Shown here: positions 5,800 through 12,508 of the stretch, one piece after another
How positions within the stretch are numbered: the stretch's first letter is position 1
Layout: the number at the start of each line of letters is the position of its first letter
Translations under genes and position numbers: made by a program
Notes under the pieces: generated by a model
Told to the model about the DNA's origin: nothing
Database searches by the model: none
What the model saw: the letters and a program-made list of their open reading frames with translations, nothing else
Origin: an uncultured Lysobacteraceae bacterium
Lineage (GTDB): Bacteria; Pseudomonadota; Gammaproteobacteria; Xanthomonadales; Xanthomonadaceae
Assembly: GCA_946482565.1 (NCBI GenBank)
Contig: CAMLSB010000043.1
Coordinates: forward strand, 1-12,508
DNA: 12,508 nt
Reading direction: 5' to 3'

Positions 5800-6864
5800 G
5801 TGGCAGTGAAGAAACCCGCGAAGAAGGCCGCAAAGGCCACCAAGCCCATCGCCAAGGCCAAGTCGGCCCCGGCGCCGGCCCGCAAGTCGGTTCCGGCGAA
5901 GAAGGCGCCCGTCGCGAAAAAGGCTGCCACGAAGAAGCCCGTGCTTGCCAAGGGCGTGACCGGCAAGGGCGTGCCTGCCAAGGCCGCTCCTGCCAAGGCT
6001 GCGCCGCCCAAGAAGGCGCCCGCGCGCCCGGTGGCGAAGAAGGCCGTCCCGGCGAAGCCCGTGGCCAAGGCCGTGGCGAAGAAGGCGCCGGTCAAGGTCC
6101 CCGCGAAGAAGGCCGCCGCGCCGGTCGCGAAGGCCGCAGCCGCGAAGAAGCCGGCCGTGCCCGTCCGCAAGCCTGCGCCGGCTCCGGCCAAGGCCGCCCC
6201 GGCGAAGGTTCCGGCGAAGAAGGCGCCCGCGCGCCCGATCGCCAAGGCCGCAACGCGCCCGGCCAAGCAGGCTCCGGTCGATCCGAAGCCGAACGCGGCC
6301 GGCGTCAAGGTCGCGCTCGCCGGCAATCCGGCGTCGCCGGTCACCAAGCCCAAGCCCGTCGGCAAGGTCGCCGTCGCGCGCGTCGCCGCGCCCAGCGCGC
6401 CCGCGCCGCGCGGCAAGGTCAAGGTCGTGCCGCACAAGACCGACGAGTCCGGGCGCCCGATCGTCCCCAATGGCTACCGGCCGTCGGTGGACGAGGAGTA
6501 CATGAGCCCGCTGATGCTCGAGTACTTCCGCCAGCGCTTGCTGCAGTGGCGTGGCGACCTGGTCGAGGAATCCAAGCAGACCATCGAGAACCTCAAGGAC
6601 GAAGTCCGCGACGTCGGCGACGAAGCCGAGCGTGCGACCCGCGAAACCGAGAACTCGCTGGAACTGCGCACCCGCGACCGCTACCGCAAGCTGATCGGCA
6701 AGATCGACAGCACGCTGAAGCGCGTGGAATCAGGCGAGTACGGCTTCAGCGTGGATTCGGGCGAGGAAATCGGCCTGGAGCGCCTCGAGGCGCGCTTGAC
6801 CGCCGAGCGCACGATCGACGAGCAGGAGCGCTGGGAGCACCTGCAGAAGCAGATCGGCGACTGA
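5800..6864 (+). CDS. dksA: RNA polymerase-binding transcription factor DksA with a histone H1-like N-terminal tail and no zinc-finger cysteines
   Basis: DksA binds the RNA polymerase secondary channel and, with ppGpp, reprograms transcription in starvation. The product is 354 residues against about 151 in E. coli. Residues 1 to about 210 are a low-complexity Lys/Ala/Pro/Val tail with no acidic residue before Asp161 and no aromatic residue before Tyr226. The DksA core follows, from about residue 218: helix and coiled coil ([17 protein letters not shown], then [18 protein letters not shown]), then the globular end ([20 protein letters not shown]). Gapless alignment with E. coli DksA from memory puts Ser317, Ser320, Thr338 and Glu341 at the four zinc Cys positions; the protein contains no Cys at all. 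The coiled-coil tip reads GDEAERA, with Glu277 where E. coli has Asp74. It has its own promoter, a strong Shine-Dalgarno and a probable terminator. Confidence 0.92.
   Translation: MAVKKPAKKAAKATKPIAKAKSAPAPARKSVPAKKAPVAKKAATKKPVLAKGVTGKGVPAKAAPAKAAPPKKAPARPVAKKAVPAKPVAKAVAKKAPVKVPAKKAAAPVAKAAAAKKPAVPVRKPAPAPAKAAPAKVPAKKAPARPIAKAATRPAKQAPVDPKPNAAGVKVALAGNPASPVTKPKPVGKVAVARVAAPSAPAPRGKVKVVPHKTDESGRPIVPNGYRPSVDEEYMSPLMLEYFRQRLLQWRGDLVEESKQTIENLKDEVRDVGDEAERATRETENSLELRTRDRYRKLIGKIDSTLKRVESGEYGFSVDSGEEIGLERLEARLTAERTIDEQERWEHLQKQIGD
6010..6030 (+). repeat. 21-bp direct repeat in the DksA tail, copy 1
   Basis: The 21 bases here are identical to 6217-6237, 207 bp (69 codons) further on and in the same frame. 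Both encode KKAPARP. This points to expansion of the tail by in-frame duplication. Confidence 0.75.
6217..6237 (+). repeat. 21-bp direct repeat in the DksA tail, copy 2
   Basis: This is the second exact copy of the repeat at 6010-6030, again coding KKAPARP. The protein similarity continues beyond the exact DNA match (PVAKKA against PIAKAA), as expected from an older duplication followed by drift. Confidence 0.75.
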
Positions 6865-6870
6865 TCTGCC

Positions 6871-6910
6871 GGGCGCCGAAGGGCCTGCACCGTCCGCAGG
6901 CCTTTCGCCC
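6871..6910 (+). terminator. Probable intrinsic terminator after dksA
   Basis: A stem forms between AAGGGCCTGC (6879-6888) and GCAGGCCTTT (6896-6905), with a 7-base loop and one G-T pair. It extends through GGGCG (6871-6875) and CGCCC (6906-6910) after a 3-base bulge. It begins 6 bases after the dksA stop. The T-tract is short (three T) and lies within the stem, so termination efficiency is uncertain. Confidence 0.55.
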
Positions 6911-6943
6911 GAAGCGCTCGAGGATTTCCCGGGACGGATCCCC

Positions 6944-8086
6944 ATGCACGCGGATCCACGGCATTGCATGATTGGTTTTCCAGCCAGATGCCTGTCCGTC
7001 TTCCTCGCCATGGGCATCGTGGCGGCGGGAAGCGATAGCGCAGGTCCCGACATGCCTCCAGGTCGCGTGATCGTCATCGCCCACCGGGGTGCAAGCGCGC
7101 TCCTGCCGGAACATACGCTCGCTGCCTATGCGCGTGCGATCGCGGACGGTGCGGACTTCATCGAGCCGGACCTGGTTCCCACCAGGGACGGCGTACTTGT
7201 CGCCCGGCACGAAAGCGAAATCGGATCGACCACCAACGTCTCCATGCACCCGGAGTTCCAGGGCAGGAAGACGAAAAAGCAGATCGACGGCCGGGTGGTG
7301 GAAGGCTGGTTCACGGAAGATTTCACGCTCGATGAACTCAGGACGCTGCGGGCGCGCGAACGACTGCCTGCATTGCGAGGGCGCGGCAACGACGACCGGT
7401 TTGGCATCCCCACGCTCGACGACGTCATCGACCTGGTGGCCGCCGAAGCGGCAAGGACCCACAGGACGATCGGGCTGATTCCGGAAATCAAGCATGGCAG
7501 CCACTTTCGCGCGCAAGGGCTGGCGATGGAGGCGCGGTTGCTTCGCGTCCTCGACGCCCATCCCTATACCCGAACCGCGCCCGTCGTCGTCCAGTCGCTG
7601 GAAGCCGGAACGCTGCTCAGGCTGAAGCGCTTGTTGGGGAATACGCACCCCAACGTGACCCTGTTGCAACTTCTCGGCGATCCGGCAGGCTCGAGGGAAG
7701 CCCGCCTCACGGCGGAAGGCAACGCGAGCGGTGCGCCGACGGCGACGCCGGCAGGCCTGCGGAGGATCGCTGGCTACGCGCAAGCCATCGGGCCGGAACT
7801 CCGCGCGGTGATCCCCTGGGATCGTCGCCACCGGCTCGGCGCTGAAACCGGATTGGTGCGCGATGCCCATGCCGCCGGCCTGAAGGTGTTTGTTTACACC
7901 TTCCGTCCGGAAAATCGCTTCATCGCGGCGCAGTTCAACCAGGCGTCCGCACCGGACGCGCGCAACGACCAGGGCTCAGTCGATGAAATGCGTGCCTACC
8001 TGGCGACAGGGATCGATGGACTGTTCACGGACGACCCTCGCCTGGGGCGGGAAGCCGTCGACGGCTGGAAGCGGCGCATCAGGTAG
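6944..8086 (+). CDS. Periplasmic glycerophosphodiester phosphodiesterase (GlpQ-like)
   Basis: The enzyme hydrolyses glycerophosphodiesters, released from phospholipids, to glycerol 3-phosphate and an alcohol. The product is 380 residues from the ATG at 6944. Residues 17-29 (LSVFLAMGIVAAG) form the hydrophobic core of a signal peptide, so it is probably exported. The ATG at 6968 would give a more ordinary signal peptide (MIGFPARC then the core) and is an equally good start; neither has a clear Shine-Dalgarno. GDPD motifs are IAHRGAS with His47, EPDL with Glu74 and Asp76, His89 (ARHE), IPEIKHG with Glu181, and the C-terminal KVFVYTFRPEN and GIDGLFTDDP of the periplasmic GlpQ type. Nine arginines use AGG, a codon I did not see in ubiG or mupP, and its base composition is less GC-skewed. 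It converges on the oxidoreductase gene, 48 bp away. Confidence 0.9.
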   Translation: MHADPRHCMIGFPARCLSVFLAMGIVAAGSDSAGPDMPPGRVIVIAHRGASALLPEHTLAAYARAIADGADFIEPDLVPTRDGVLVARHESEIGSTTNVSMHPEFQGRKTKKQIDGRVVEGWFTEDFTLDELRTLRARERLPALRGRGNDDRFGIPTLDDVIDLVAAEAARTHRTIGLIPEIKHGSHFRAQGLAMEARLLRVLDAHPYTRTAPVVVQSLEAGTLLRLKRLLGNTHPNVTLLQLLGDPAGSREARLTAEGNASGAPTATPAGLRRIAGYAQAIGPELRAVIPWDRRHRLGAETGLVRDAHAAGLKVFVYTFRPENRFIAAQFNQASAPDARNDQGSVDEMRAYLATGIDGLFTDDPRLGREAVDGWKRRIR

Positions 8087-8134
8087 CTGCTTCAAAACGC
8101 AGGCCGCGCGCTGCAGGCACCAAGCCTGTCGGGG

Positions 8135-9652
8135 TCATGCGCGCTCCTGGAGGCAGGCTTCCACCTGCAGGTTCTCCAGGTCGCGCCCGCAGGAAGCGGC
8201 GGCCACCAGCCGGCCACCCCGGAAATAGCGCGCGGTGAAATCGCAGGCTGCCAGCGACCCGTCGATGCGCATGTCGTCCCACGCGCCCTGGCCGGTGTAG
8301 CGCAGCTCGAGGTCGTACTGGTGCGTCCAGAAGAAGGGCACGTCGGCGAACGCGCGGTCGGCGCCGAGCATGTTCGCCGCCACCGCCTGTCCTTGGCGTT
8401 GCGCATGCACCCAGTGCTCCACTCGGACCAGTTCGCCGGCATGCGGGTAACGGGCGACGTCGCCCGCGGCGTAGTGCCCGGCGACCGAGGTTTGCAGGCG
8501 CGAATCGACGACGATGCCGATGTCGACCTGCAATCCGGCGGCGCTCGCCAGCGCCGTGCGCGGCGTGACGCCGGTGCCGACGACCAGCAGGTCCGCAAGC
8601 AGGCGCGTGCCGTTGTCCAGGCCCAGCACGTGGCCGTCGAACGAAGCGGGCGTGGCGCCGAGGTGCAGCGACACGCCGTTGCGGCGATGCAGGTCGGCGA
8701 ACAGGTCGCCGAGTTCGCGCCCGAGGACGCGTTCCATCGGGACTGTTTCCGGCGCGACCACGTGCACGTCGAGGCCGCGCATGCGCAGCGCGGCCGCGGC
8801 TTCGAGTCCGATGAAGCCGGCACCCACGAAAGCCACGGACTTCGCGCGCAGTGCCGCGGCGATGATCGCGCGTGCGTCGGCGAGCGTGCGCAGGGTGAAC
8901 ACGTTCGGCAGGTCGGCGCCCGGGATGTTCAGACGCCGCGGTTCCGCGCCGGTGGCCAGCAGCAGTGCGTCGTAGCCGAAGGCGTCGCCGGCGAGCGTGG
9001 TCGCTTCGCGGGCCTTGGTGTCGATCCTGGCGACCTTGCAGCCCAGGTGCAGGTCGATGCCGCGGTCGGCATAGAAGCCGCGCGGCTGCAGCGGGATCCA
9101 GTCCTCCGGCGCGGTGCCGGCCAGGTAGTCCTTGGACAGGTTGGGACGATCGCAGGGCGGCGCGTCGTCCGCGCTGAGCATCGTGATGCTGCCGTCGTGG
9201 CCGAGTTCGCGCAGCCGCAGCGCGGCGGCGTAGCCGGCGGCACCACCGCCCACGATCACGATCCGGCGCGGGTCGGCGCCGGGTCGCGTCCGTGCCGGCG
9301 GCGGCGTGGTGTCCCGACCGCGCACGAAGACCGTGTCGCCGACGGTGTCGACGCGCCACTTCGCCAGCGGCGCGAACGCGGGCGCGTGCCGCGCACGCCC
9401 GGTGCGCAGGCTGAAGCACGCGTGGTGCCAGGGGCAGCGGATCTCGTCGCCTTCGACCAGGCCTTCCGCGAGCGGGCCGCCGTAGTGCGTGCAGTGCGCG
9501 GCAACGGCGTGCACGCTGCCGTCGTCCAGCCGCGCCAGCAGCACGGCGTCGTCGCCCACGCGCCCGGCGAGCACGCCGCCTGGCGGGATCGAAACGAGCG
9601 GTACGCCGGCGGTGAAGTCGGGACCGGGCGCTGGGCCTTCGGCCTGGGACAT
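8135..9652 (-). CDS. FAD/NAD(P)-dependent oxidoreductase with N-terminal Rieske [2Fe-2S] domain
   Basis: The product is 505 residues in three parts. Residues about 10-112 are a Rieske domain with ligands Cys54, His56, Cys73 and His76 (CTHYGG, then CPWHHACF). Residues 130 to about 430 are a two-dinucleotide-fold reductase with FAD motif IVIVGGGAAG at 131-140, NAD motif FVGAGFIG at 275-282 and GHYAAGDV at 392-399. The C-terminal part (FFWTHQYDLELRY) resembles the reductase C-terminal domain of ferredoxin reductases. The layout matches the AIFM3-like and dioxygenase ferredoxin reductase group, which passes electrons from NAD(P)H to an Fe-S centre; the physiological partner is unknown. The ATG at 9652 is preferred over the ATG at 9685 because GGAG lies 8 bases upstream of it and the extra 11 residues are not domain-like. 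It is downstream of the MFS gene on the same strand, with about 105 bp between. Confidence 0.9.
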   Translation of the reverse strand: MSQAEGPAPGPDFTAGVPLVSIPPGGVLAGRVGDDAVLLARLDDGSVHAVAAHCTHYGGPLAEGLVEGDEIRCPWHHACFSLRTGRARHAPAFAPLAKWRVDTVGDTVFVRGRDTTPPPARTRPGADPRRIVIVGGGAAGYAAALRLRELGHDGSITMLSADDAPPCDRPNLSKDYLAGTAPEDWIPLQPRGFYADRGIDLHLGCKVARIDTKAREATTLAGDAFGYDALLLATGAEPRRLNIPGADLPNVFTLRTLADARAIIAAALRAKSVAFVGAGFIGLEAAAALRMRGLDVHVVAPETVPMERVLGRELGDLFADLHRRNGVSLHLGATPASFDGHVLGLDNGTRLLADLLVVGTGVTPRTALASAAGLQVDIGIVVDSRLQTSVAGHYAAGDVARYPHAGELVRVEHWVHAQRQGQAVAANMLGADRAFADVPFFWTHQYDLELRYTGQGAWDDMRIDGSLAACDFTARYFRGGRLVAAASCGRDLENLQVEACLQERA

Positions 9653-9660
9653 GTGGGCGG

Positions 9661-9683
9661 CTCCGCCGGGCCACCGGCCCGGC
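9661..9683 (-). promoter_or_regulatory. Shine-Dalgarno and adjoining 8-bp hairpin before the Rieske oxidoreductase
   Basis: GGAG (9664-9661) lies 8 bases upstream of the ATG at 9652. Directly upstream, GCCGGGCC (9683-9676) and GGCCCGGC (9672-9665) form a perfect 8-bp stem with a 3-base loop, ending one base before the Shine-Dalgarno. Such a stable stem touching the ribosome site could influence translation. No T-tract follows, so it is not a terminator for the MFS transcript. A regulatory role is only a suggestion. Confidence 0.4.
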
Positions 9684-9757
9684 ATGCACGCAGGTTACGC
9701 CCGGTGTCCGGCCGCGTGCGCGGATTGCATGTGCAAAGCAAGCTTCGCGCGTCGCGG

Positions 9758-11011
9758 CTATTGCAGCTCGCGCAGGTCCAGGCGCCGCAGTCGCGGCGCG
9801 CGCAGCGCGGTGATCGCGACCACGCCCAGGGTCACGAAACCGCCCAGCACCACCGCCGGGACGAGGCCGAGCAGCCGCGCCATCGTGCCGTCGTAGAACG
9901 CGCCGAGCTCGTTCGACGAGCCGATGAAGATGCCGTTGATCGACGACACGCGCCCGCGCATGTCGTCCGGCGTGGCCAGCTGCAGGATCGTCGAGCGCAT
10001 CACCACCGACACGCCGTCGCACATGCCGTAGGCGACCAGGATCGCGGCCGACAGCCAGAAATGCCGCGACAGGCCGAACGCGATCGTGCACAGCCCGAAG
10101 CCCGCGACCGCGAACATCAACACGCGGCCGGCGTGTTTTTCCAGCGGATGCCGCGCCAGCCACAGCGCGACGCAGATCGAGCCGGCCGCCGGCATCGCGC
10201 GCAGGATGCCGAGGCCTTCCGGGCCCCAGTGGAGGATGTCGCGGATGAAGGCCGGCAGCATCGACACCGCGCCGCCGAGCAGCACCGAGAACATGTCGAG
10301 CGCCATCGCGCCGAGCATGATCTGGTTGCCGAACACGAAGCGCAGGCCTTCGTGGATGCTCGCGAACACGGGCGCGCGTTGCTGCAGCTGCGGCGGTTCG
10401 GTCACGCGCAGCCTGTATACCGCGATCGCCGCGGCGGCGCCGAACGCGGCGGCGACGGCATAGGCCTCGGCCACGCCGGCCCAGCCGACGAGCACGCCGC
10501 CGAACGCCGGTCCCAGCACCAGGCTGGCCTGGAACACGACGCTGCCGAGGCTGGCGCCGCGCACGAACTGTTCGCGCGGCAGCACGCGCGCGAACAGCGC
10601 GTTGTACACCGGCGTCAGGAACGCGCGGACCATGCCGGTGAGCGCGATCGCCGCGTAGATCGGCCAGGTGGCGTGCGCGCCGAACTCGGAGTGCGCGATC
10701 AGCGCCAGGGCCAGGCCGGTCGCCATCAGGCCGAGGCACGCGACCGCGCCGAGCGTGCGCCGGCGCAGGTGGTCGACGAGGTAGCCGGCGAAGGGCGCGA
10801 CGAAGAAGTAGGGCACGATCTCGGCCAGGCCGACGAGGCCGAGCGCGAACGGATCGCGGGTGAGCGTGTAGATGTGCCAGCCGACGGTGACCGCGACGAT
10901 CTGGTAAGACAGGCCGGCGCAGATGCGATACAGCAGCAGCGCGAGGAAGGCGCGATTGCGCAGCGGCGTCGTGGCCGGCCCGGCGTGGTGCGTGCCGGCG
11001 ACGTCGTTCAT
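9758..11011 (-). CDS. Major facilitator superfamily transporter (drug/metabolite exporter, EntS/DHA3-like)
   Basis: The product is 417 residues, a normal 12-helix MFS length, with hydrophobic segments spread throughout. The first helix region (FLALLLYRICAGLSYQIVAV) is followed by the MFS signature between helices 2 and 3, GYLVDHLRRRTL, fitting G-x-x-x-D-x-x-x-R-R. Late features such as STILQLATPDDMRGRVSSIN are typical of the EntS/MFS_3 group, where MRGRV is the equivalent motif in the second half. The ATG at 11011 overlaps the sufE stop (ATGA, 11008-11011), so the two are translationally coupled. Substrates of this group range from siderophores to drugs and metabolites, and nothing here identifies one. 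Location next to sufE and cysS does not by itself imply cysteine export. Confidence 0.9.
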   Translation of the reverse strand: MNDVAGTHHAGPATTPLRNRAFLALLLYRICAGLSYQIVAVTVGWHIYTLTRDPFALGLVGLAEIVPYFFVAPFAGYLVDHLRRRTLGAVACLGLMATGLALALIAHSEFGAHATWPIYAAIALTGMVRAFLTPVYNALFARVLPREQFVRGASLGSVVFQASLVLGPAFGGVLVGWAGVAEAYAVAAAFGAAAAIAVYRLRVTEPPQLQQRAPVFASIHEGLRFVFGNQIMLGAMALDMFSVLLGGAVSMLPAFIRDILHWGPEGLGILRAMPAAGSICVALWLARHPLEKHAGRVLMFAVAGFGLCTIAFGLSRHFWLSAAILVAYGMCDGVSVVMRSTILQLATPDDMRGRVSSINGIFIGSSNELGAFYDGTMARLLGLVPAVVLGGFVTLGVVAITALRAPRLRRLDLRELQ

Positions 11012-11445
11012 GCAGCGGCGGTGGCCGCGCGGTCGCGGATGAAGGCCAGCAGCGCGGCGAGGCCGTTGCTGCGGGTCGGCGACAGGTGTTTCGCCAGGCC
11101 GATCGCGGCGACGTAATCCGGTTCGGTCGCGAGGATCTCCGCGGCCGATCGCCCCGAGTAGACGCGCAGCGCGAGGAACACCAGCCCGGAGACGATCGCC
11201 GAGTCGCTGGTCGCGGTGAATTCCATGCGCGCCGCGCCGCCGGAGGCGACGATCCAGACCATCGACTGGCAGCCGTGCAGGCGGTGTTCCTCGGTCTTCC
11301 ATTCCTCGGGGAAGGGCGGCAGCTTGCGGCCGAGGTCGATCAGGTACTGGTAACGCTCCGACCAGTCGCCGAAGAACGAGAATTCCTCCGCGATCGCGGC
11401 CTGCGCGAGCGCGGCGGTCGGCTCCATCGGGAACAGCGTGTCCAT
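11008..11445 (-). CDS. sufE: Cysteine desulfuration protein SufE
   Basis: The product is 145 residues, the usual SufE size. SufE accepts persulfide sulfur from a cysteine desulfurase (SufS-type) and passes it on for Fe-S cluster assembly. The catalytic Cys59 lies in the conserved HGCQSMVW loop, preceded by the family segment WSERYQYLIDLGRKLP. The ATG at 11445, 8 bp downstream of the cysS stop, is chosen; the ATG at 11427 (MEPTAALAQ) is possible, and neither has a clear Shine-Dalgarno, so translation may depend on ribosomes arriving from cysS. Its stop overlaps the MFS start by 4 bp. Pairing with cysS places two cysteine-using functions in one transcript. Confidence 0.94.
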   Translation of the reverse strand: MDTLFPMEPTAALAQAAIAEEFSFFGDWSERYQYLIDLGRKLPPFPEEWKTEEHRLHGCQSMVWIVASGGAARMEFTATSDSAIVSGLVFLALRVYSGRSAAEILATEPDYVAAIGLAKHLSPTRSNGLAALLAFIRDRAATAAA

Positions 11446-11453
11446 GGGCAGGC

Positions 11454-12508
11454 TCAACGCCGCACCCAGCGCACGCCCTGCGCCGTGTCCTCGAGCATGA
11501 TGCCTTCGGCGGCGAGCGCATCTCGGATCGCGTCGGCACGGGCGAAATCGCGGGCCTGCTTCGCCGCCGCGCGTTCGTCGACCAGCGCCTGGATGCGTCC
11601 GTCGTCTTCGCCGGACGCGCCGCGCGCGAACCACGCGGCCGGATCCTGTTGCAGCAGGCCGAGCGCCAGCCCGGCGCCGAGCAACTCCGCCTTCAGTCGC
11701 GCGCGCGCTTCCGGCCCGTCGGCCTTGCGCGCCTCGCCGGCGATGCGCGCGATTTCCGCGAGCGCCGCTGGCGTGTTGAGGTCGTCGTCGAGCGCGGCTT
11801 CGATCGAAGCAGGGATCGAACGCGCCGCGACGCCGGCGTCCACGTCCACGCCGCCGCCACCGAGGTCGCGCAGCGTGCCGTACAGCCGGTCGAGCGTGCG
11901 CACCGATTGCTCCACCAGCCCCGGCGACCAGTCCAGCGGCTGCCGGTAGTGTGCCGACAACAACGCGTAGCGCAGCGCTTCGGCCGGATGTCGCTGCAGC
12001 AGGTCGTGGACCTTCTCGATGTTGCCGACCGACTTGGACATCTTCGCGCCGCCGAACTCGAGCATGCCGTTGTGCAGCCAGTAACGCGCGAACCGGCGCC
12101 CGCCGTGCGCGCCTTCGCTCTGCGCGATCTCGTTCTCGTGGTGCGGGAACTGCAGGTCGGTGCCGCCGGCGTGGATGTCGATGGTCTCGCCCAGGTGCGC
12201 TTCGGCCATCGCCGAGCATTCGATGTGCCAGCCCGGGCGCCCGCGGCCCCACGGCGAATCCCAGCCGGGCAGGTCGCCGGTCGACGGCTTCCAGAGCACG
12301 AAGTCGCCCGGATCGCGCTTGTACGGCGCCACCTCGACGCGCGCGCCGGCGAGCATCTCCTCGGGGTCGCGGCCGGAAAGCTTGCCGTAAGCGTCGAAAC
12401 TGCCGACCGAGAACAGCACGTGGCCCTCGGCCTCGTAGGCGTGCCCGGCAGCGATGAGCCGCTCGATCATCGCCACGATCTGCGGGATGTGCGCGGTCGC
12501 CGCGGGCT
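11454..12508 (-). CDS. cysS: Cysteinyl-tRNA synthetase CysS, 5' end beyond the window
   Basis: The frame is open to the right edge, so about 350 residues of the roughly 460 expected are seen. The enzyme is a class I aminoacyl-tRNA synthetase that charges tRNA-Cys. Visible are [15 protein letters not shown] at the edge, [10 protein letters not shown] and [12 protein letters not shown] (carrying the zinc ligands Cys, His and Glu that help select cysteine), and the KMSKS loop in [12 protein letters not shown]-terminal helical anticodon-binding and DALR-type domain follows, ending in GVRWVRR. The N-terminal HIGH motif and the first zinc cysteine lie outside the window. It is the first visible gene of a run with sufE and the MFS transporter on the same strand. 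Confidence 0.96.
   Translation of the reverse strand, partial: PAATAHIPQIVAMIERLIAAGHAYEAEGHVLFSVGSFDAYGKLSGRDPEEMLAGARVEVAPYKRDPGDFVLWKPSTGDLPGWDSPWGRGRPGWHIECSAMAEAHLGETIDIHAGGTDLQFPHHENEIAQSEGAHGGRRFARYWLHNGMLEFGGAKMSKSVGNIEKVHDLLQRHPAEALRYALLSAHYRQPLDWSPGLVEQSVRTLDRLYGTLRDLGGGGVDVDAGVAARSIPASIEAALDDDLNTPAALAEIARIAGEARKADGPEARARLKAELLGAGLALGLLQQDPAAWFARGASGEDDGRIQALVDERAAAKQARDFARADAIRDALAAEGIMLEDTAQGVRWVRR

Noticed and set aside
5470..6470. Long - strand open frames rich in Gly, Leu, Arg or Ala opposite the dksA tail
   Set aside because: They mirror the repetitive Lys/Ala/Pro codons of dksA on the other strand; only the last 73 codons (yidD) are real.
8114..8128. Terminator between the convergent phosphodiesterase and oxidoreductase genes (CAGGC-ACCAA-GCCTG)
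   Set aside because: The stem is only 5 bp with no T-tract on either side, so it is too weak to call.
8321..11116. Very long open frame on the + strand (about 930 codons) across the oxidoreductase and MFS genes
   Set aside because: Its Arg/His/Val/Gln-rich translation has no domain and it lies antisense to two genes with clear motifs; it is an effect of high GC.
1..12508. CRISPR array, tRNA/rRNA genes, transposase, toxin-antitoxin or phage defence genes
   Set aside because: I saw no regularly spaced repeats, no RNA gene signature and no proteins of these families on either strand.

Overview
This window is very GC-rich, and its coding DNA puts G or C at nearly every third codon position. Gene content and order suggest a gammaproteobacterium of the Xanthomonadaceae/Lysobacteraceae type (Lysobacter, Luteimonas and relatives). 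The pointers are the amidohydrolase-ubiG-phosphatase cluster, a DksA with a long Lys/Ala/Pro-rich N-terminal tail, and a PyrC with the DDQVHFREPG signature. This is inferred from protein features recalled from memory, not from a database search. Twelve protein genes are supported; the first and last run off the window. I see no rRNA, tRNA, CRISPR array, transposase or phage gene, and no gene-free stretch longer than about 120 bases.

Left block, + strand (1-3994): a truncated methylthioadenosine/S-adenosylhomocysteine deaminase-like amidohydrolase, ubiG, a HAD phosphatase of the MupP/Gph type, and a squalene/phytoene-synthase-like protein of unknown role. These four are chained by three identical 4-bp GTGA stop/start overlaps, so they are almost certainly one translationally coupled operon. 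FolE2, the first step of folate synthesis, follows 35 bp later and appears to have its own -10 box so close to the ATG that its mRNA could be leaderless.

Middle (3995-8134): a 94-bp element with near-perfect 18-bp terminal inverted repeats separates folE2 from the convergent pair yidD-pyrC on the - strand. yidD (membrane protein insertion factor) and pyrC (dihydroorotase) are 16 bp apart. Divergent from yidD is dksA, with a good sigma70-type promoter, a strong Shine-Dalgarno and a probable intrinsic terminator. This DksA has no cysteine at all, so its zinc-finger positions cannot bind zinc, and it carries a histone H1-like tail of about 200 residues. A periplasmic glycerophosphodiester phosphodiesterase follows; its AGG-rich arginine codon use stands out from its neighbours.

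Right block, - strand (8135-12508), transcribed right to left: cysS (5' end beyond the window), sufE, an MFS exporter overlapping sufE by 4 bp, then after about 105 bp a Rieske-domain FAD/NAD(P) oxidoreductase. A perfect 8-bp GC hairpin abuts the reductase's Shine-Dalgarno.

Most of the window is housekeeping: ubiquinone, folate and pyrimidine synthesis, cell-wall recycling, Fe-S assembly, tRNA charging and the stringent response. I did not find a convincing undescribed multi-gene system. The items most worth a second look are the cysteine-less, tailed DksA, the inverted-repeat element, the squalene/phytoene-synthase-like gene without recognisable catalytic motifs, and the likely leaderless folE2.
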